Assembly: GCF_045290345.1 (NCBI RefSeq)
Contig: NZ_CP155447.1
Location: forward strand, 8,990,001 to 9,054,000
DNA: 64,000 nucleotides
Source of the DNA: Singulisphaera sp045290345
GTDB lineage: Bacteria; Planctomycetota; Planctomycetia; Isosphaerales; Isosphaeraceae
Reading direction: 5' to 3'
Shown: piece after piece, positions 27,440 to 35,847 of the stretch
Layout: each line of letters begins with the position of its first letter
Numbering within the stretch: position 1 is the stretch's first letter
Program-made: the position numbers and the translations under genes
The notes under the pieces: generated by a model
Databases searched by the model: none
What the model was told of the DNA's origin: nothing
The model's input: the letters and a program-made list of their open reading frames with translations, nothing else

Positions 27440-28567
27440 ATGGAAAAGCTCAAGATTGGAATGATCGGGTGCGGCTACTGGGGACCGAACCTGATCCGCA
27501 ACTTCTCCGCCTGCCCGACTACCGAAGTGGTGGCCGTCTGCGACGCAAACCCAACGCGACTTGCCACAATCGGTCAAAACTATTCTCACGTGAAGTTGGC
27601 AAATTCGGTCGATCAGTTGCTCGACGTGCCGCTCGACGCAGTGGCGATCGCGACGCCCGTTTCGACCCATTTCGCGCTCGCCCACCGCTGCCTCGAGGCG
27701 GGGCTTCACGTCCTGGTCGAGAAGCCGCTGGCCTCAAACGTTCATGAAGCCCAGACGCTCATCGATCTGGCAGAGCGTCAGCAGCGGATTCTGATGGTTG
27801 ACCATACCTACCTCTTCAACAACGCCGTCCGCAAGATCAAAGAGCTGATCGAATACGGCGAGCTGGGCGAGATCTACTACATCGATAGCATTCGGATCAA
27901 TCTCGGACTCTTTCAGCACGACATCAACGTCGTCTGGGATCTCGCACCACACGACCTTTCGATCGCCGACTATCTCGTCGACTTCGAGGCCAGAAGCATC
28001 TCGGCATGGGGTTGCGCCCACACCAGCCGCGGGACTGAGGACATTGCTTACGTCAACGTCGACTACGGCGACCAGATGCTCGCGAACTTTCACGTCAACT
28101 GGCTCTCCCCCGTGAAGGTCCGCCAGATGATTTTCGCCGGTTCACGCAAGAGCGTGGTCTTCAACGAACTCAATTCCACCGAGCCAGTCAAGGTGTACGA
28201 CCGCGGCATCGAATTCGGCGAAGGGGCCGAGGGTCGGCGCAAGCTCCTCGTCGGTTACCGCACGGGCGATGTGTGGAGCCCCCACATTGAGGCGGGCGAG
28301 GCGCTTCAGACGATGGTGGGTCATTTTGCCGAGTGCATCCGAGAGGGTAAGACGCCTCTGAGCGACGGTTGGATGGGCTTGCGAATTACCCGGCTACTCG
28401 ACGCGGCGAACCGCAGCCTCCGCGCCCAAGGGGGCCGAGTCGTGCTTTCTCACGGGGACCTTGACCATGTCAACCCGGACTCACCCGCGATCGGACCCAA
28501 CGAACGGAATTCGGATCGCCCCAGACGTCCGGCTCGGCCGCGACGTGATCTTTCACTGCTTCGTTAA
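27440..28567 (+). CDS. Gfo/Idh/MocA sugar dehydrogenase (WbpB/WlbA-like)
   Basis: A 375-residue NAD-dependent oxidoreductase. The Rossmann motif is IGCGYWGPNLIRNF and the conserved VEKPLA is present. The substrate domain contains HDINVVWDLAPHDLSI with the catalytic His. WbpB/WlbA oxidise C3 of UDP-N-acetylglucosaminuronic acid. The next two genes look like WbpD and WbpE, so the trio matches the UDP-2,3-diacetamido-2,3-dideoxyglucuronate pathway. The last 34 or so codons overlap the following gene in another frame and look unlike the family C-terminus, which normally ends near SLRAQGGRV. Confidence 0.9.
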   Translation: MEKLKIGMIGCGYWGPNLIRNFSACPTTEVVAVCDANPTRLATIGQNYSHVKLANSVDQLLDVPLDAVAIATPVSTHFALAHRCLEAGLHVLVEKPLASNVHEAQTLIDLAERQQRILMVDHTYLFNNAVRKIKELIEYGELGEIYYIDSIRINLGLFQHDINVVWDLAPHDLSIADYLVDFEARSISAWGCAHTSRGTEDIAYVNVDYGDQMLANFHVNWLSPVKVRQMIFAGSRKSVVFNELNSTEPVKVYDRGIEFGEGAEGRRKLLVGYRTGDVWSPHIEAGEALQTMVGHFAECIREGKTPLSDGWMGLRITRLLDAANRSLRAQGGRVVLSHGDLDHVNPDSPAIGPNERNSDRPRRPARPRRDLSLLR

Positions 28568-28988
28568 TCTCTACGGATGCTCGATCGGCGATGAGACGCG
28601 GATCGGGAGTTTCGTCGAGGTCCAGAAGAACGTGGTCATCGGCGCCCGCTGCAAAATCTCCAGTCACACGTTCCTCTGCGAGGGAGTCACGATCGAAGAC
28701 GAGGTCTTCATCGGACACGGAGTGATGTTTATCAATGATTCCGACCCTCGAGCGACCTGTGACGGACGCACCATGACCGAGAGTGATTGGTGCGTCGAGC
28801 CCACGCGGATCTGCAAGGGGGCCTCGATCGGTAGCGGAGCCGTGATTCTTGGTGGTTTGACGATCGGACCAGGGGCGTTGGTCGCCGCGGGGGCCGTTGT
28901 GACCCGCGATGTGGCCGCGCGAGGAGTCGTTAAGGGAGTTCCGGCTCGACAATTTCGACTGCGGGAGCTACCAGGAGTACCACGCTGA
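28467..28988 (+). CDS. Left-handed beta-helix N-acetyltransferase (WbpD/WlbB-like)
   Basis: A 173-residue hexapeptide-repeat acyltransferase. Repeats such as CSIGDETRIGSFVEV, CKISSHTFLCEGVTI and ASIGSGAVILGGLTIG form the beta-helix, and the C-terminal AAGAVVTRDVAARGVVKGVPA is typical of sugar O/N-acetyltransferases. WbpD/WlbB acetylate the 3-amino group of the UDP-amino sugar acid made by the aminotransferase. The ATG at 28467 overlaps the upstream gene by 101 bases; starting much further downstream would cut into the first coil. Its stop overlaps the aminotransferase start (TGATG). Confidence 0.88.
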   Translation: MSTRTHPRSDPTNGIRIAPDVRLGRDVIFHCFVNLYGCSIGDETRIGSFVEVQKNVVIGARCKISSHTFLCEGVTIEDEVFIGHGVMFINDSDPRATCDGRTMTESDWCVEPTRICKGASIGSGAVILGGLTIGPGALVAAGAVVTRDVAARGVVKGVPARQFRLRELPGVPR

Positions 28989-30154
28989 TGACCATTGCTA
29001 CCGGAACCGTCCCAACCGGCGCAGGGGTTTGCTTGACTCCGCCGCCGATCCCTCTGCTCGATCTGAAGGCCCAGTACCTGGGGCTTCGTGATGAGATCTC
29101 GCAGGCACTTCACGAGGTCGCCCACAGTTCGACCTATGTGCTGGGGCCCCGAGTCAAGGAGTTCGAGAAGGCCTTCGCCGCCCACGTCGGGGCCCGCCAT
29201 TGCATCGGTGTCAATAGCGGTACCTCGGCGCTCCACCTGGCCCTGATCGCCGCGGGAGTCGGGCCGGGTGATGAGGTCATCACCGTTCCCATGACCTTCA
29301 TCGCGACAACCTGGGCCATCAGCTATGTCGGCGCAACGCCCGTCATGGTCGACGTTGATCCGGTCACCTACACTATGGACGTCGACCAGGTCGAACGGAA
29401 GATCAACTCGCGAACCAAAGCCATTCTTCCGGTCCATCTCTATGGCCAGCCGGCCGCCATGGGGCCGCTCTTGAAACTCGGACGGCGACACGGCATTCCC
29501 GTGATTGAAGACGCCGCTCAGGCTCACGGTGCTCGCTATCAGGATGCGGGAGCCGGAACCCTGGGACACTCGGGCTGCTTCAGCTTTTATCCCGGAAAGA
29601 ACCTGGGTGCCTATGGCGAGGCGGGGGCGATCGTTACCCACGACGACCAGATCGCCGCCCGGCTTCGCTCTCTGAGAGACCACGCCCAGAGTCAGCGATA
29701 CCATCACGATGAGATCGGCTTCAATTACCGCATGGATGCGTTCCAAGGGGCCATCCTCGGTATCAAACTCCGCTATCTCGAAGCCTGGACCGAAGCGCGT
29801 CGCCGTCTGGCTGCTTCATATCTCGATCGACTTGCCGACGCGCCCCTCCAACTACCGACCGAAGCACTCGATCGCCGCCACGTCTGGCATCTCTTCGTCG
29901 TTCTCCATCCGGAGCGGGACCGGCTGCGCGACGCGTTGGAGGCTCGTGGGATCGGTACCGGGCTGCATTACCCGGTCCCAGTTCATCTTCAGAAAGCCTT
30001 TGCCCACCTCGGACATCACGAGGGTGATTTTCCAGTCAGTGAGCGGATCGCGCGGGAGTGTCTGACACTGCCGCTCTACCCCGAGATGACCGAGGCGCAG
30101 CAGGAGCGGGTTGTCGAGGCCTTGCGGGCCGTTTTCCGGGAGGAGCAGGTATGA
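28988..30154 (+). CDS. DegT/DnrJ/EryC1/StrS aminotransferase (WbpE/WlbC-like)
   Basis: A 388-residue PLP-dependent sugar aminotransferase. NSGTSALHLAL binds the PLP phosphate, VIEDAAQAHGA carries the pyridine-binding Asp, and FSFYPGKNLGAYGEAG carries the Schiff-base Lys. Such enzymes transfer an amino group from glutamate to a keto-sugar nucleotide. Directly after a WbpB-like and a WbpD-like gene it most likely makes the 3-amino group. The start and the previous stop overlap as TGATG, and its own stop overlaps the next ATG as ATGA. Confidence 0.92.
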   Translation: MTIATGTVPTGAGVCLTPPPIPLLDLKAQYLGLRDEISQALHEVAHSSTYVLGPRVKEFEKAFAAHVGARHCIGVNSGTSALHLALIAAGVGPGDEVITVPMTFIATTWAISYVGATPVMVDVDPVTYTMDVDQVERKINSRTKAILPVHLYGQPAAMGPLLKLGRRHGIPVIEDAAQAHGARYQDAGAGTLGHSGCFSFYPGKNLGAYGEAGAIVTHDDQIAARLRSLRDHAQSQRYHHDEIGFNYRMDAFQGAILGIKLRYLEAWTEARRRLAASYLDRLADAPLQLPTEALDRRHVWHLFVVLHPERDRLRDALEARGIGTGLHYPVPVHLQKAFAHLGHHEGDFPVSERIARECLTLPLYPEMTEAQQERVVEALRAVFREEQV

Positions 30155-31149
30155 CCACGACCCTGAAAGGAAGGACAATCCTCGTGACCGGCGGTGCGGG
30201 CTTGATCGGCTCACACATCGTCGATCAATTGATCGACGAGGGGGCGGGCGAGATCCGCGTGCTCGACAACATGGTTCGCGGTTCCGAATCCAACCTGGCT
30301 CCCGCGCGGGCACGTCGCGAGATCAAATTTATTCAAGGAGATGTCCGTGACCGTGAGAAGGTCGCCCAGGCCGTCGCTGGGTGCGATTACGTCTTTCATC
30401 AAGCGGCGATTCGGATCACCCTCTGTGCCGAGCAGCCCCGCGATTGCATGGACATCCTGGTCATGGGGGCCTTCAATGTTTTCGAGGCGGCGATTGCCTC
30501 GGGGGTGAAGAAGATCGTCTATGCCTCTTCAGCCTCGGTCTACGGCGCGGCCGAGGTTTTTCCCACGGACGAGCGCCATCATCCCTATCATAATCGCACG
30601 CTTTACGGCGCTGCGAAGCTGATGAATGAGGGGATTGCACATAGCTTTCACGACATGTACGGATTCCCGAGCGTAGGATTGCGGTACTTCAACGTCTATG
30701 GCCCTCGAATGGACGTCACGGGCGCTTATACGGAGGTCTTCATCCGTTGGCTCGATTGCATCGAACAAGGCAAGGCGCCGCAGGTCCATGGCGACGGTTC
30801 TGCATCAATGGACTTCGTATTCGCCGAGGACATCGCGCGGGCGAACCTCCTCGCGATGAAATCGGACCGGGTCGACGACGTCTACAACGTCGCCAGTGGG
30901 ACGGAAACGACGCTTCTGGGCCTGCTGCAGGCGATGCACAATGCGACGGGCCGGCGAGCCCTGGCAGCGGAGCATCACCCGGCGCGGAAAGTGAACCCAG
31001 TTCCCCGGAGGCTGGCCGATACGACGCGAGCTCGCCGCGAGCTCGGTTTCTCAACCCAAGTCTCCCTGGAGGAAGGGTTGCGCAGGCTGGTGGCATGGCG
31101 ACGCCAGATGATGCCCCAGCTCGAGGAGGTGGCAAAATGCTCGAGGTGA
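30151..31149 (+). CDS. NAD-dependent nucleotide-sugar epimerase/dehydratase
   Basis: A 332-residue extended short-chain dehydrogenase. The NAD motif is VTGGAGLIGSHI, and the active site is ASSASVYG with YGAAKLMNE (Y-x3-K). It belongs to the GalE/UDP-glucuronate epimerase-like group. I placed the start at 30151, in the ATGA overlap and after GGAGGAGCAGG; an in-frame ATG at 30058 lies well within the aminotransferase gene. It may set the configuration of the diacetamido sugar acid or of the sugar processed by the next aminotransferase. Confidence 0.91.
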   Translation: MTTTLKGRTILVTGGAGLIGSHIVDQLIDEGAGEIRVLDNMVRGSESNLAPARARREIKFIQGDVRDREKVAQAVAGCDYVFHQAAIRITLCAEQPRDCMDILVMGAFNVFEAAIASGVKKIVYASSASVYGAAEVFPTDERHHPYHNRTLYGAAKLMNEGIAHSFHDMYGFPSVGLRYFNVYGPRMDVTGAYTEVFIRWLDCIEQGKAPQVHGDGSASMDFVFAEDIARANLLAMKSDRVDDVYNVASGTETTLLGLLQAMHNATGRRALAAEHHPARKVNPVPRRLADTTRARRELGFSTQVSLEEGLRRLVAWRRQMMPQLEEVAKCSR

Positions 31150-32288
31150 GCCCTCGAACCATCCCGATCGCACGACCTGACCTTGGCGAAGAGGAAGCCG
31201 CGGCCGCGCGCAGGGTGATACTCTCGGGTTGGATCACCCAAGGTCCAGAGGTTGCGACTTTCGAGGACGAGTTTGCTGCATATGTAGGGACAACCCACGC
31301 CTGTGCGGTCGCCAATTGCACGGCCGCGCTTCACCTTGCGCTGCATGCGCTTGGCGTCGGACTCGGCGATGAGGTCATCACGGTGAGCCACTCGTTCATC
31401 GCCACCACCAATGCCATTCGGTACTGCGGAGCTGTCCCCGTTTTCGTGGACATTGATCCGCGGACGTACAACATCGACCCAGGCCTGATCGAGCGAGCAA
31501 TCACATCGCGCACCCGAGCCATCCTACCGGTCCACCAGGTTGGCCTGCCTTGCGATATCCTCCCCATTCTTGAAGTCGCCGCACGGCACAACCTACCTGT
31601 GGTTGAAGACGCCGCCTGTGCAATTGGAAGTGAGCTCCGGGTTCAACAGAAATGGGAACGGGTTGGTAAGCCACACAGCCTTGTGGCCTGCTTTTCGTTC
31701 CACCCCCGCAAGCTGCTGACGACCGGTGACGGAGGAATGCTGACAACTCTCGACCCGGAACTCGACCGGAAATTTCGCGTGCTCCGCCAGCATGGAATGA
31801 GCATCTCCGACACGACCCGACACTTGGCCACCACCGTCGTGTTTGAGGAATACTCAATGCTCGGCTTCAACTACAGGATGACCGATATTCAGGCGGCCGT
31901 CGGTCGCGTTCAACTCAAACGTCTTCCGGCGTTACTGATGCGCAGGAGCAAGCTTGCTTCGCATTATACGGAGAGAATTAAAGGGATTTCGGGCCTCATT
32001 CCTCCGCACGTTCCTGCTGGTGTGAGAACCAATTATCAGTCGTATGCCGTTCAGGTTACGGATCAGTATGCCACCAGCCGCGACCAGTTGATGCGGAAGC
32101 TCCTGGAGCAGGGAATTAGCACTCGCCGCGGAATCATGAACGCCCATCAGGAGGCGGCTCACACGGATCTCGCGCATAGTGACCTGACCTGTTCCCAAGT
32201 CGCTCGCGACAGTGTGATCTTGCTCCCGCTTTTTGCCGAAATGACCCTCGAGGAAGTCGACCGAGTGGTTGACGCGCTCATCCCATGA
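31137..32288 (+). CDS. Second DegT/DnrJ/EryC1/StrS aminotransferase
   Basis: A 383-residue PLP-dependent sugar aminotransferase, clearly distinct from the one at 28988. Landmarks are NCTAALHLALHALG, VVEDAACAIGS and FSFHPRKLLTTGDGG with the Schiff-base Lys. It overlaps the epimerase gene by 13 bases, with GAGGAGG just upstream of the ATG at 31137. It is coupled by ATGA to an uncharacterised Rossmann protein and then to a formyltransferase, so its amine product could be the one that is N-formylated. That order of reactions is inference. Confidence 0.9.
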   Translation: MLEVSPRTIPIARPDLGEEEAAAARRVILSGWITQGPEVATFEDEFAAYVGTTHACAVANCTAALHLALHALGVGLGDEVITVSHSFIATTNAIRYCGAVPVFVDIDPRTYNIDPGLIERAITSRTRAILPVHQVGLPCDILPILEVAARHNLPVVEDAACAIGSELRVQQKWERVGKPHSLVACFSFHPRKLLTTGDGGMLTTLDPELDRKFRVLRQHGMSISDTTRHLATTVVFEEYSMLGFNYRMTDIQAAVGRVQLKRLPALLMRRSKLASHYTERIKGISGLIPPHVPAGVRTNYQSYAVQVTDQYATSRDQLMRKLLEQGISTRRGIMNAHQEAAHTDLAHSDLTCSQVARDSVILLPLFAEMTLEEVDRVVDALIP

Positions 32289-33292
32289 ATACGCTCCTTC
32301 CGGGCTTGAACCCAAGACGGCTCGCAAATCTGATGCGACATGCCGTCCGCCGCTGTCGACTCGATCTCTCAGGAGCGGTTGTCGTGACCGAAGCGGCAAC
32401 GAGCTCGTATGTCGTAACTCCGATTCTTGCGGCCATGGCAGGCGCGAATAAGGTCTTTGCCATCGCTCAAGCCTCCCGCCATGGAACTGTGCAGGACGTG
32501 ATCGACCAGACCAAGGCGGTCGCACATGCCGCCGAGGTCCCGGGAATCGTCGAGGTTATCACCGCTCTGAGCCCAGAGATTGTGGCGCAGGCTGACGTGA
32601 TAACGAACAGTGGCCATGTGCGGCCGATCGACGAACGAATGGTCGCTCACCTTAAGCCGGGTGCTGTGATTCCTCTGATGTACGAGTCCTGGGAACTGCG
32701 AGCGTCGGATGTCGACCTCGAGGCCTGTCGCACTCGAGGAATCGCTGTTGCCGGGACGAACGAACGACATCCGGAGATCGATGTCTTTTCTTATCTCGGG
32801 ATGATGGCTGTGAAACTCCTCCTGGATGCCGGTGTTTCGGTCTACAGGAGCCGGATCCTTGTCCTGTGCGATAACCCATTCGAGCCGTACATCCGCCGTG
32901 GTCTCGTCGCCGCTGGAGCTTCGGTGGAATCCGCGGACCACCTGATCAGCGGCCTTTTGCCCGAGGAGGTCGATGCCATCGTGGTGGCTCAGCGGCCCAA
33001 CGGTCATCCTGTCATCAGCGAACGCGAGGCGAGCTGGATCGCGGCGCGATATCCCGGGGCCGTTGTCACTCAGTTTTGGGGAGACCTCAATCGCGATGCC
33101 CTCGACCGAGTCGGCGTTGCCTACTGGCCCGACCGGGCGCCTGCGGCCGGCCACATGGGGGTCCTCCCCTCGGATATCGGACCTGAATCGATCGTACGTC
33201 TCCAAGCCGGAGGGCTTAAAGTCGCCGAGATCTTGTTGCGGGCAAATCAGGGAAAGCAAATCCGGGAATGGGAGTATGTCGATGTCGTCTAA
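32285..33292 (+). CDS. Uncharacterised Rossmann-like protein of a glycan locus
   Basis: A 335-residue protein I cannot assign to a named family. Residues 28-150 look like a nucleotide-binding alpha/beta fold (VVVTEAATSSYVVTPILAAM, ANKVFAIAQASRHGT, ADVITNSGHVRPID), reminiscent of the NAD domains of 2-hydroxyacid dehydrogenases or adenosylhomocysteinase. The middle holds the striking AGTNERHPEIDVFSYLG. A second alpha/beta unit begins at SRILVLCDNPFEPYIRRG. No transmembrane segment is present. It is translationally coupled upstream by ATGA to an aminotransferase and overlaps the formyltransferase by 11 bases, so it almost certainly serves the same sugar pathway. Confidence 0.82.
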   Translation: MNTLLPGLNPRRLANLMRHAVRRCRLDLSGAVVVTEAATSSYVVTPILAAMAGANKVFAIAQASRHGTVQDVIDQTKAVAHAAEVPGIVEVITALSPEIVAQADVITNSGHVRPIDERMVAHLKPGAVIPLMYESWELRASDVDLEACRTRGIAVAGTNERHPEIDVFSYLGMMAVKLLLDAGVSVYRSRILVLCDNPFEPYIRRGLVAAGASVESADHLISGLLPEEVDAIVVAQRPNGHPVISEREASWIAARYPGAVVTQFWGDLNRDALDRVGVAYWPDRAPAAGHMGVLPSDIGPESIVRLQAGGLKVAEILLRANQGKQIREWEYVDVV

Positions 33293-34286
33293 ACAAGACG
33301 CCACGAGAACCAGGGTGCTTCAACTAGGAGCGGGACCAACCGCCCTGAGTTGCCTGGACGCTCTGGTCGAGAGATTTCATGTCGTCGGGCTGGTCCGCGC
33401 CTGTCGTAGCGAAGAGGGGGAGCGAGAAGCGACCATCCGTCGCGCACGTGAGGTCGGTGTGCCTGTCCTCCAGGACGACTCGCTGGAAGCCCTTGAAACA
33501 AGCATCGACAAACTCACGCCTGAGTGTGTTGTCGTCTCCTCCCACGGACGAATTTTGCCGCCACGGTTGCTGGAGAAAAGTCGGTTCATCAACGTTCATT
33601 ATGCCCCTCTGCCGAAATATCGGGGTCGGGCGAATGTGAACTGGGCGATCATCAACAGTGAGCCCTACGCTGGAATCACCATTCATACGATCAGCCCCGG
33701 GCTTGATGCAGGGAATATCCTTTATCAAGAGATCATCGAGGTGAGCGAAGGGGATGACGTCGCCAGCCTGTATGACAGGTTGAACTCGATTCAACGCAAT
33801 CAAATCGCGGGAGTCGTGCAGGATCACTTGAACGGCTACGAAGGGGTCTCTCAGGATGAGCGGCAGGCGACTTACGGTTGCACCAGGGTACCCGATGATG
33901 GCGAGATCGATTGGTCTCGCCCCGCGATCGAGATCCAGAGGCTTGTCCGTGCCCTCGTTCCCCCCTTCCCTGGCGCCTTCACATACTTTCAGGGTCGCCG
34001 CCTCTTGATCTGGCGTGCAGAGGCCGTCGTGGATCCGCCTCGCTACGATGGGCGTGTGCCGGGCCGCGTCGTCGCCTATTCACGGAAAACGGGTACCGTC
34101 GACGTCCTTGCAGGTGAGGGGGTGGTGCGGCTGTACGACGTGCAACGTGCCACCGGAAAACGCGAACCCGCCGCACACGTCGTTACCTCCGTTCGAGAGA
34201 CTCTGGGGCTTCGCACATCGGAGTTGCTGGCGCGGATCGAGCAACTCGAACGACTACTCGCGGAACGCCCCACCGCGGCCTGTTAG
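33282..34286 (+). CDS. Sugar N-formyltransferase, methionyl-tRNA formyltransferase family
   Basis: A 334-residue protein with both formyltransferase domains. The N-terminal domain has the full triad: Asn and His in INVHYAPLPKYRGRA, and Asp in SPGLDAGNI. A C-terminal OB-like domain follows (RVPDDGEIDWSRPA, LVRALVPPFPGAFT), as in ArnA and Fmt. These enzymes use 10-formyltetrahydrofolate. Placement after an aminotransferase points to N-formylation of a nucleotide amino sugar, as in VioF/WlaRD-like enzymes. Two near ATGs exist; 33282 has GGAG at better spacing than 33276. Confidence 0.88.
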   Translation: MSSKQDATRTRVLQLGAGPTALSCLDALVERFHVVGLVRACRSEEGEREATIRRAREVGVPVLQDDSLEALETSIDKLTPECVVVSSHGRILPPRLLEKSRFINVHYAPLPKYRGRANVNWAIINSEPYAGITIHTISPGLDAGNILYQEIIEVSEGDDVASLYDRLNSIQRNQIAGVVQDHLNGYEGVSQDERQATYGCTRVPDDGEIDWSRPAIEIQRLVRALVPPFPGAFTYFQGRRLLIWRAEAVVDPPRYDGRVPGRVVAYSRKTGTVDVLAGEGVVRLYDVQRATGKREPAAHVVTSVRETLGLRTSELLARIEQLERLLAERPTAAC

Positions 34287-34534
34287 CGCTGGGTCACAAA
34301 TAAGTTGCTCGCCACGGACGAGCGGGAGCGTCAGCCCCTGTCATCCGTCTGACGTAGGGGTAAACCGAGCGGGAAGGAGTTTGCCAGGAACGCCGAGCCG
34401 GCGAGAACTCGTAGGTCAAGTCTGGGCTTGGTCCTTCGAGAGCTCGCCGCCGGGTCGAACCTGGTCGCCAATTCTGCGCGGCTGTTGCCGTACGCCGAAT
34501 CGCTTTCCAACGCCGCAGCGAGCGAGGCCAGAAA

Positions 34535-35563
34535 ATGAGCCAGGTCGACATCATCGTCCCGTGCTATAAATACGGCCATTATTTGAGACAATGTGTTGAA
34601 AGTGTATTGACGCAGGTGGGCGTTGAAGCCCGGGTCCTGATCGTCGACGATGCGTCGCCCGACGACACACCGGCTGTCGCCGCGGAACTGTGCGCACAGG
34701 ATCACCGCGTCGAGTATCGGCGGCATAGCATTAATCGAGGTCATATTGCGACATACAACCATGGCCTTGAGTGGGTCGCAGGTGACTATACGGTCTTGCT
34801 CTCGGCTGATGACCTCCTGACCCCTGGTTCCCTCTTTCGTGCTACCAAGATCATGGATGAACACCCGGATGTTGGTCTCACCTTCGGGCGAGATATCCAT
34901 TTCAATTCGAGCCTCCCGTCGCCCAACGCACCACTTGAGCTGACGGAGCAGAATTGGCGAATCATTGCTGGTCACGATTATCTTAGGGCCGTCGCGAAGA
35001 CCGCTCAGAACTTCATCCCGACTCCAACGGTGGTCGTGCGTACCGCCTTGCATCAAAAGTTGGGCGGCTACCGAGAAGGACTGCCGCATTCCGGCGATAT
35101 GGAGTTGTGGATGCGATTCGCCGTCCACGCAAACTTGGCCGAAATGGATGTGGACCAAGCCTACTATCGTGTTCATGGCCAGAACATGAATTTGCGCAAC
35201 TTCGGGACGCGCCAGGCCGAGATGGAACAAAGAAAGCTCGCCTTTGACTTTCTATTTCATAGATACGGGAGCAAAATCCCAGGCTGCAAACAGTTGCAAC
35301 GGCAGGTCGCCGCCTGTGTTTCTAAGGAGGCACTCGATGAAGCGTATACAGCCTTCTATAAGGGCGATATCGCAAGTTGCCGAAATCTGGTCGAACTTGC
35401 CGTGAGAGCTGACCCGTCCACCAGTTCGTTGCTTTTTTACCAACGCCTCCGATGGATGCTTCGCATGGGCCTTCCGCTCACGCTGCTGGCCCGACGCCTA
35501 CTCTTGAAACCACGATTACCTCGGGGCGAGAACGATGGTGATGGAAATGCTCCGAACCACTGA
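34535..35563 (+). CDS. Glycosyltransferase family 2
   Basis: A 342-residue soluble GT-A glycosyltransferase. DIIVPCYKYGHYLRQCVESV opens the domain, VDDASPDDT binds the nucleotide, and LLSADD supplies the metal-binding DxD. PHSGDMELWMRFA is the usual acceptor-side ED-like motif. The C-terminal 100 residues are alpha-helical. No membrane segment is seen. It lies between the sugar-modifying genes and the exporter ATPase and probably builds the exported repeat. Confidence 0.9.
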   Translation: MSQVDIIVPCYKYGHYLRQCVESVLTQVGVEARVLIVDDASPDDTPAVAAELCAQDHRVEYRRHSINRGHIATYNHGLEWVAGDYTVLLSADDLLTPGSLFRATKIMDEHPDVGLTFGRDIHFNSSLPSPNAPLELTEQNWRIIAGHDYLRAVAKTAQNFIPTPTVVVRTALHQKLGGYREGLPHSGDMELWMRFAVHANLAEMDVDQAYYRVHGQNMNLRNFGTRQAEMEQRKLAFDFLFHRYGSKIPGCKQLQRQVAACVSKEALDEAYTAFYKGDIASCRNLVELAVRADPSTSSLLFYQRLRWMLRMGLPLTLLARRLLLKPRLPRGENDGDGNAPNH

Positions 35564-35847
35564 CTTCCCTGGTAAATCAAATCGCAAATAAACTCGCAAA
35601 TCAACCACGTTATGTCGCGGACATTCAGTGGCTAAGAAGATAAGACGTGGCAATCTGGTGATGGGATTCCGGCGTGGGTGATCGCTTGGAACTCGCGTTG
35701 TCGCCCCTTGATGAGCAAACGTATCGGCAAACTGGGACCCGTTTGGTTTGATTGCAAGTTTGAAGCGAGATCACCGGCGGGGCTCACTTTTCGTTTGTCC
35801 GAGACGGTTTTACCCACTTCCTCCTCAAGCCTGGATAGGGTGATGCC

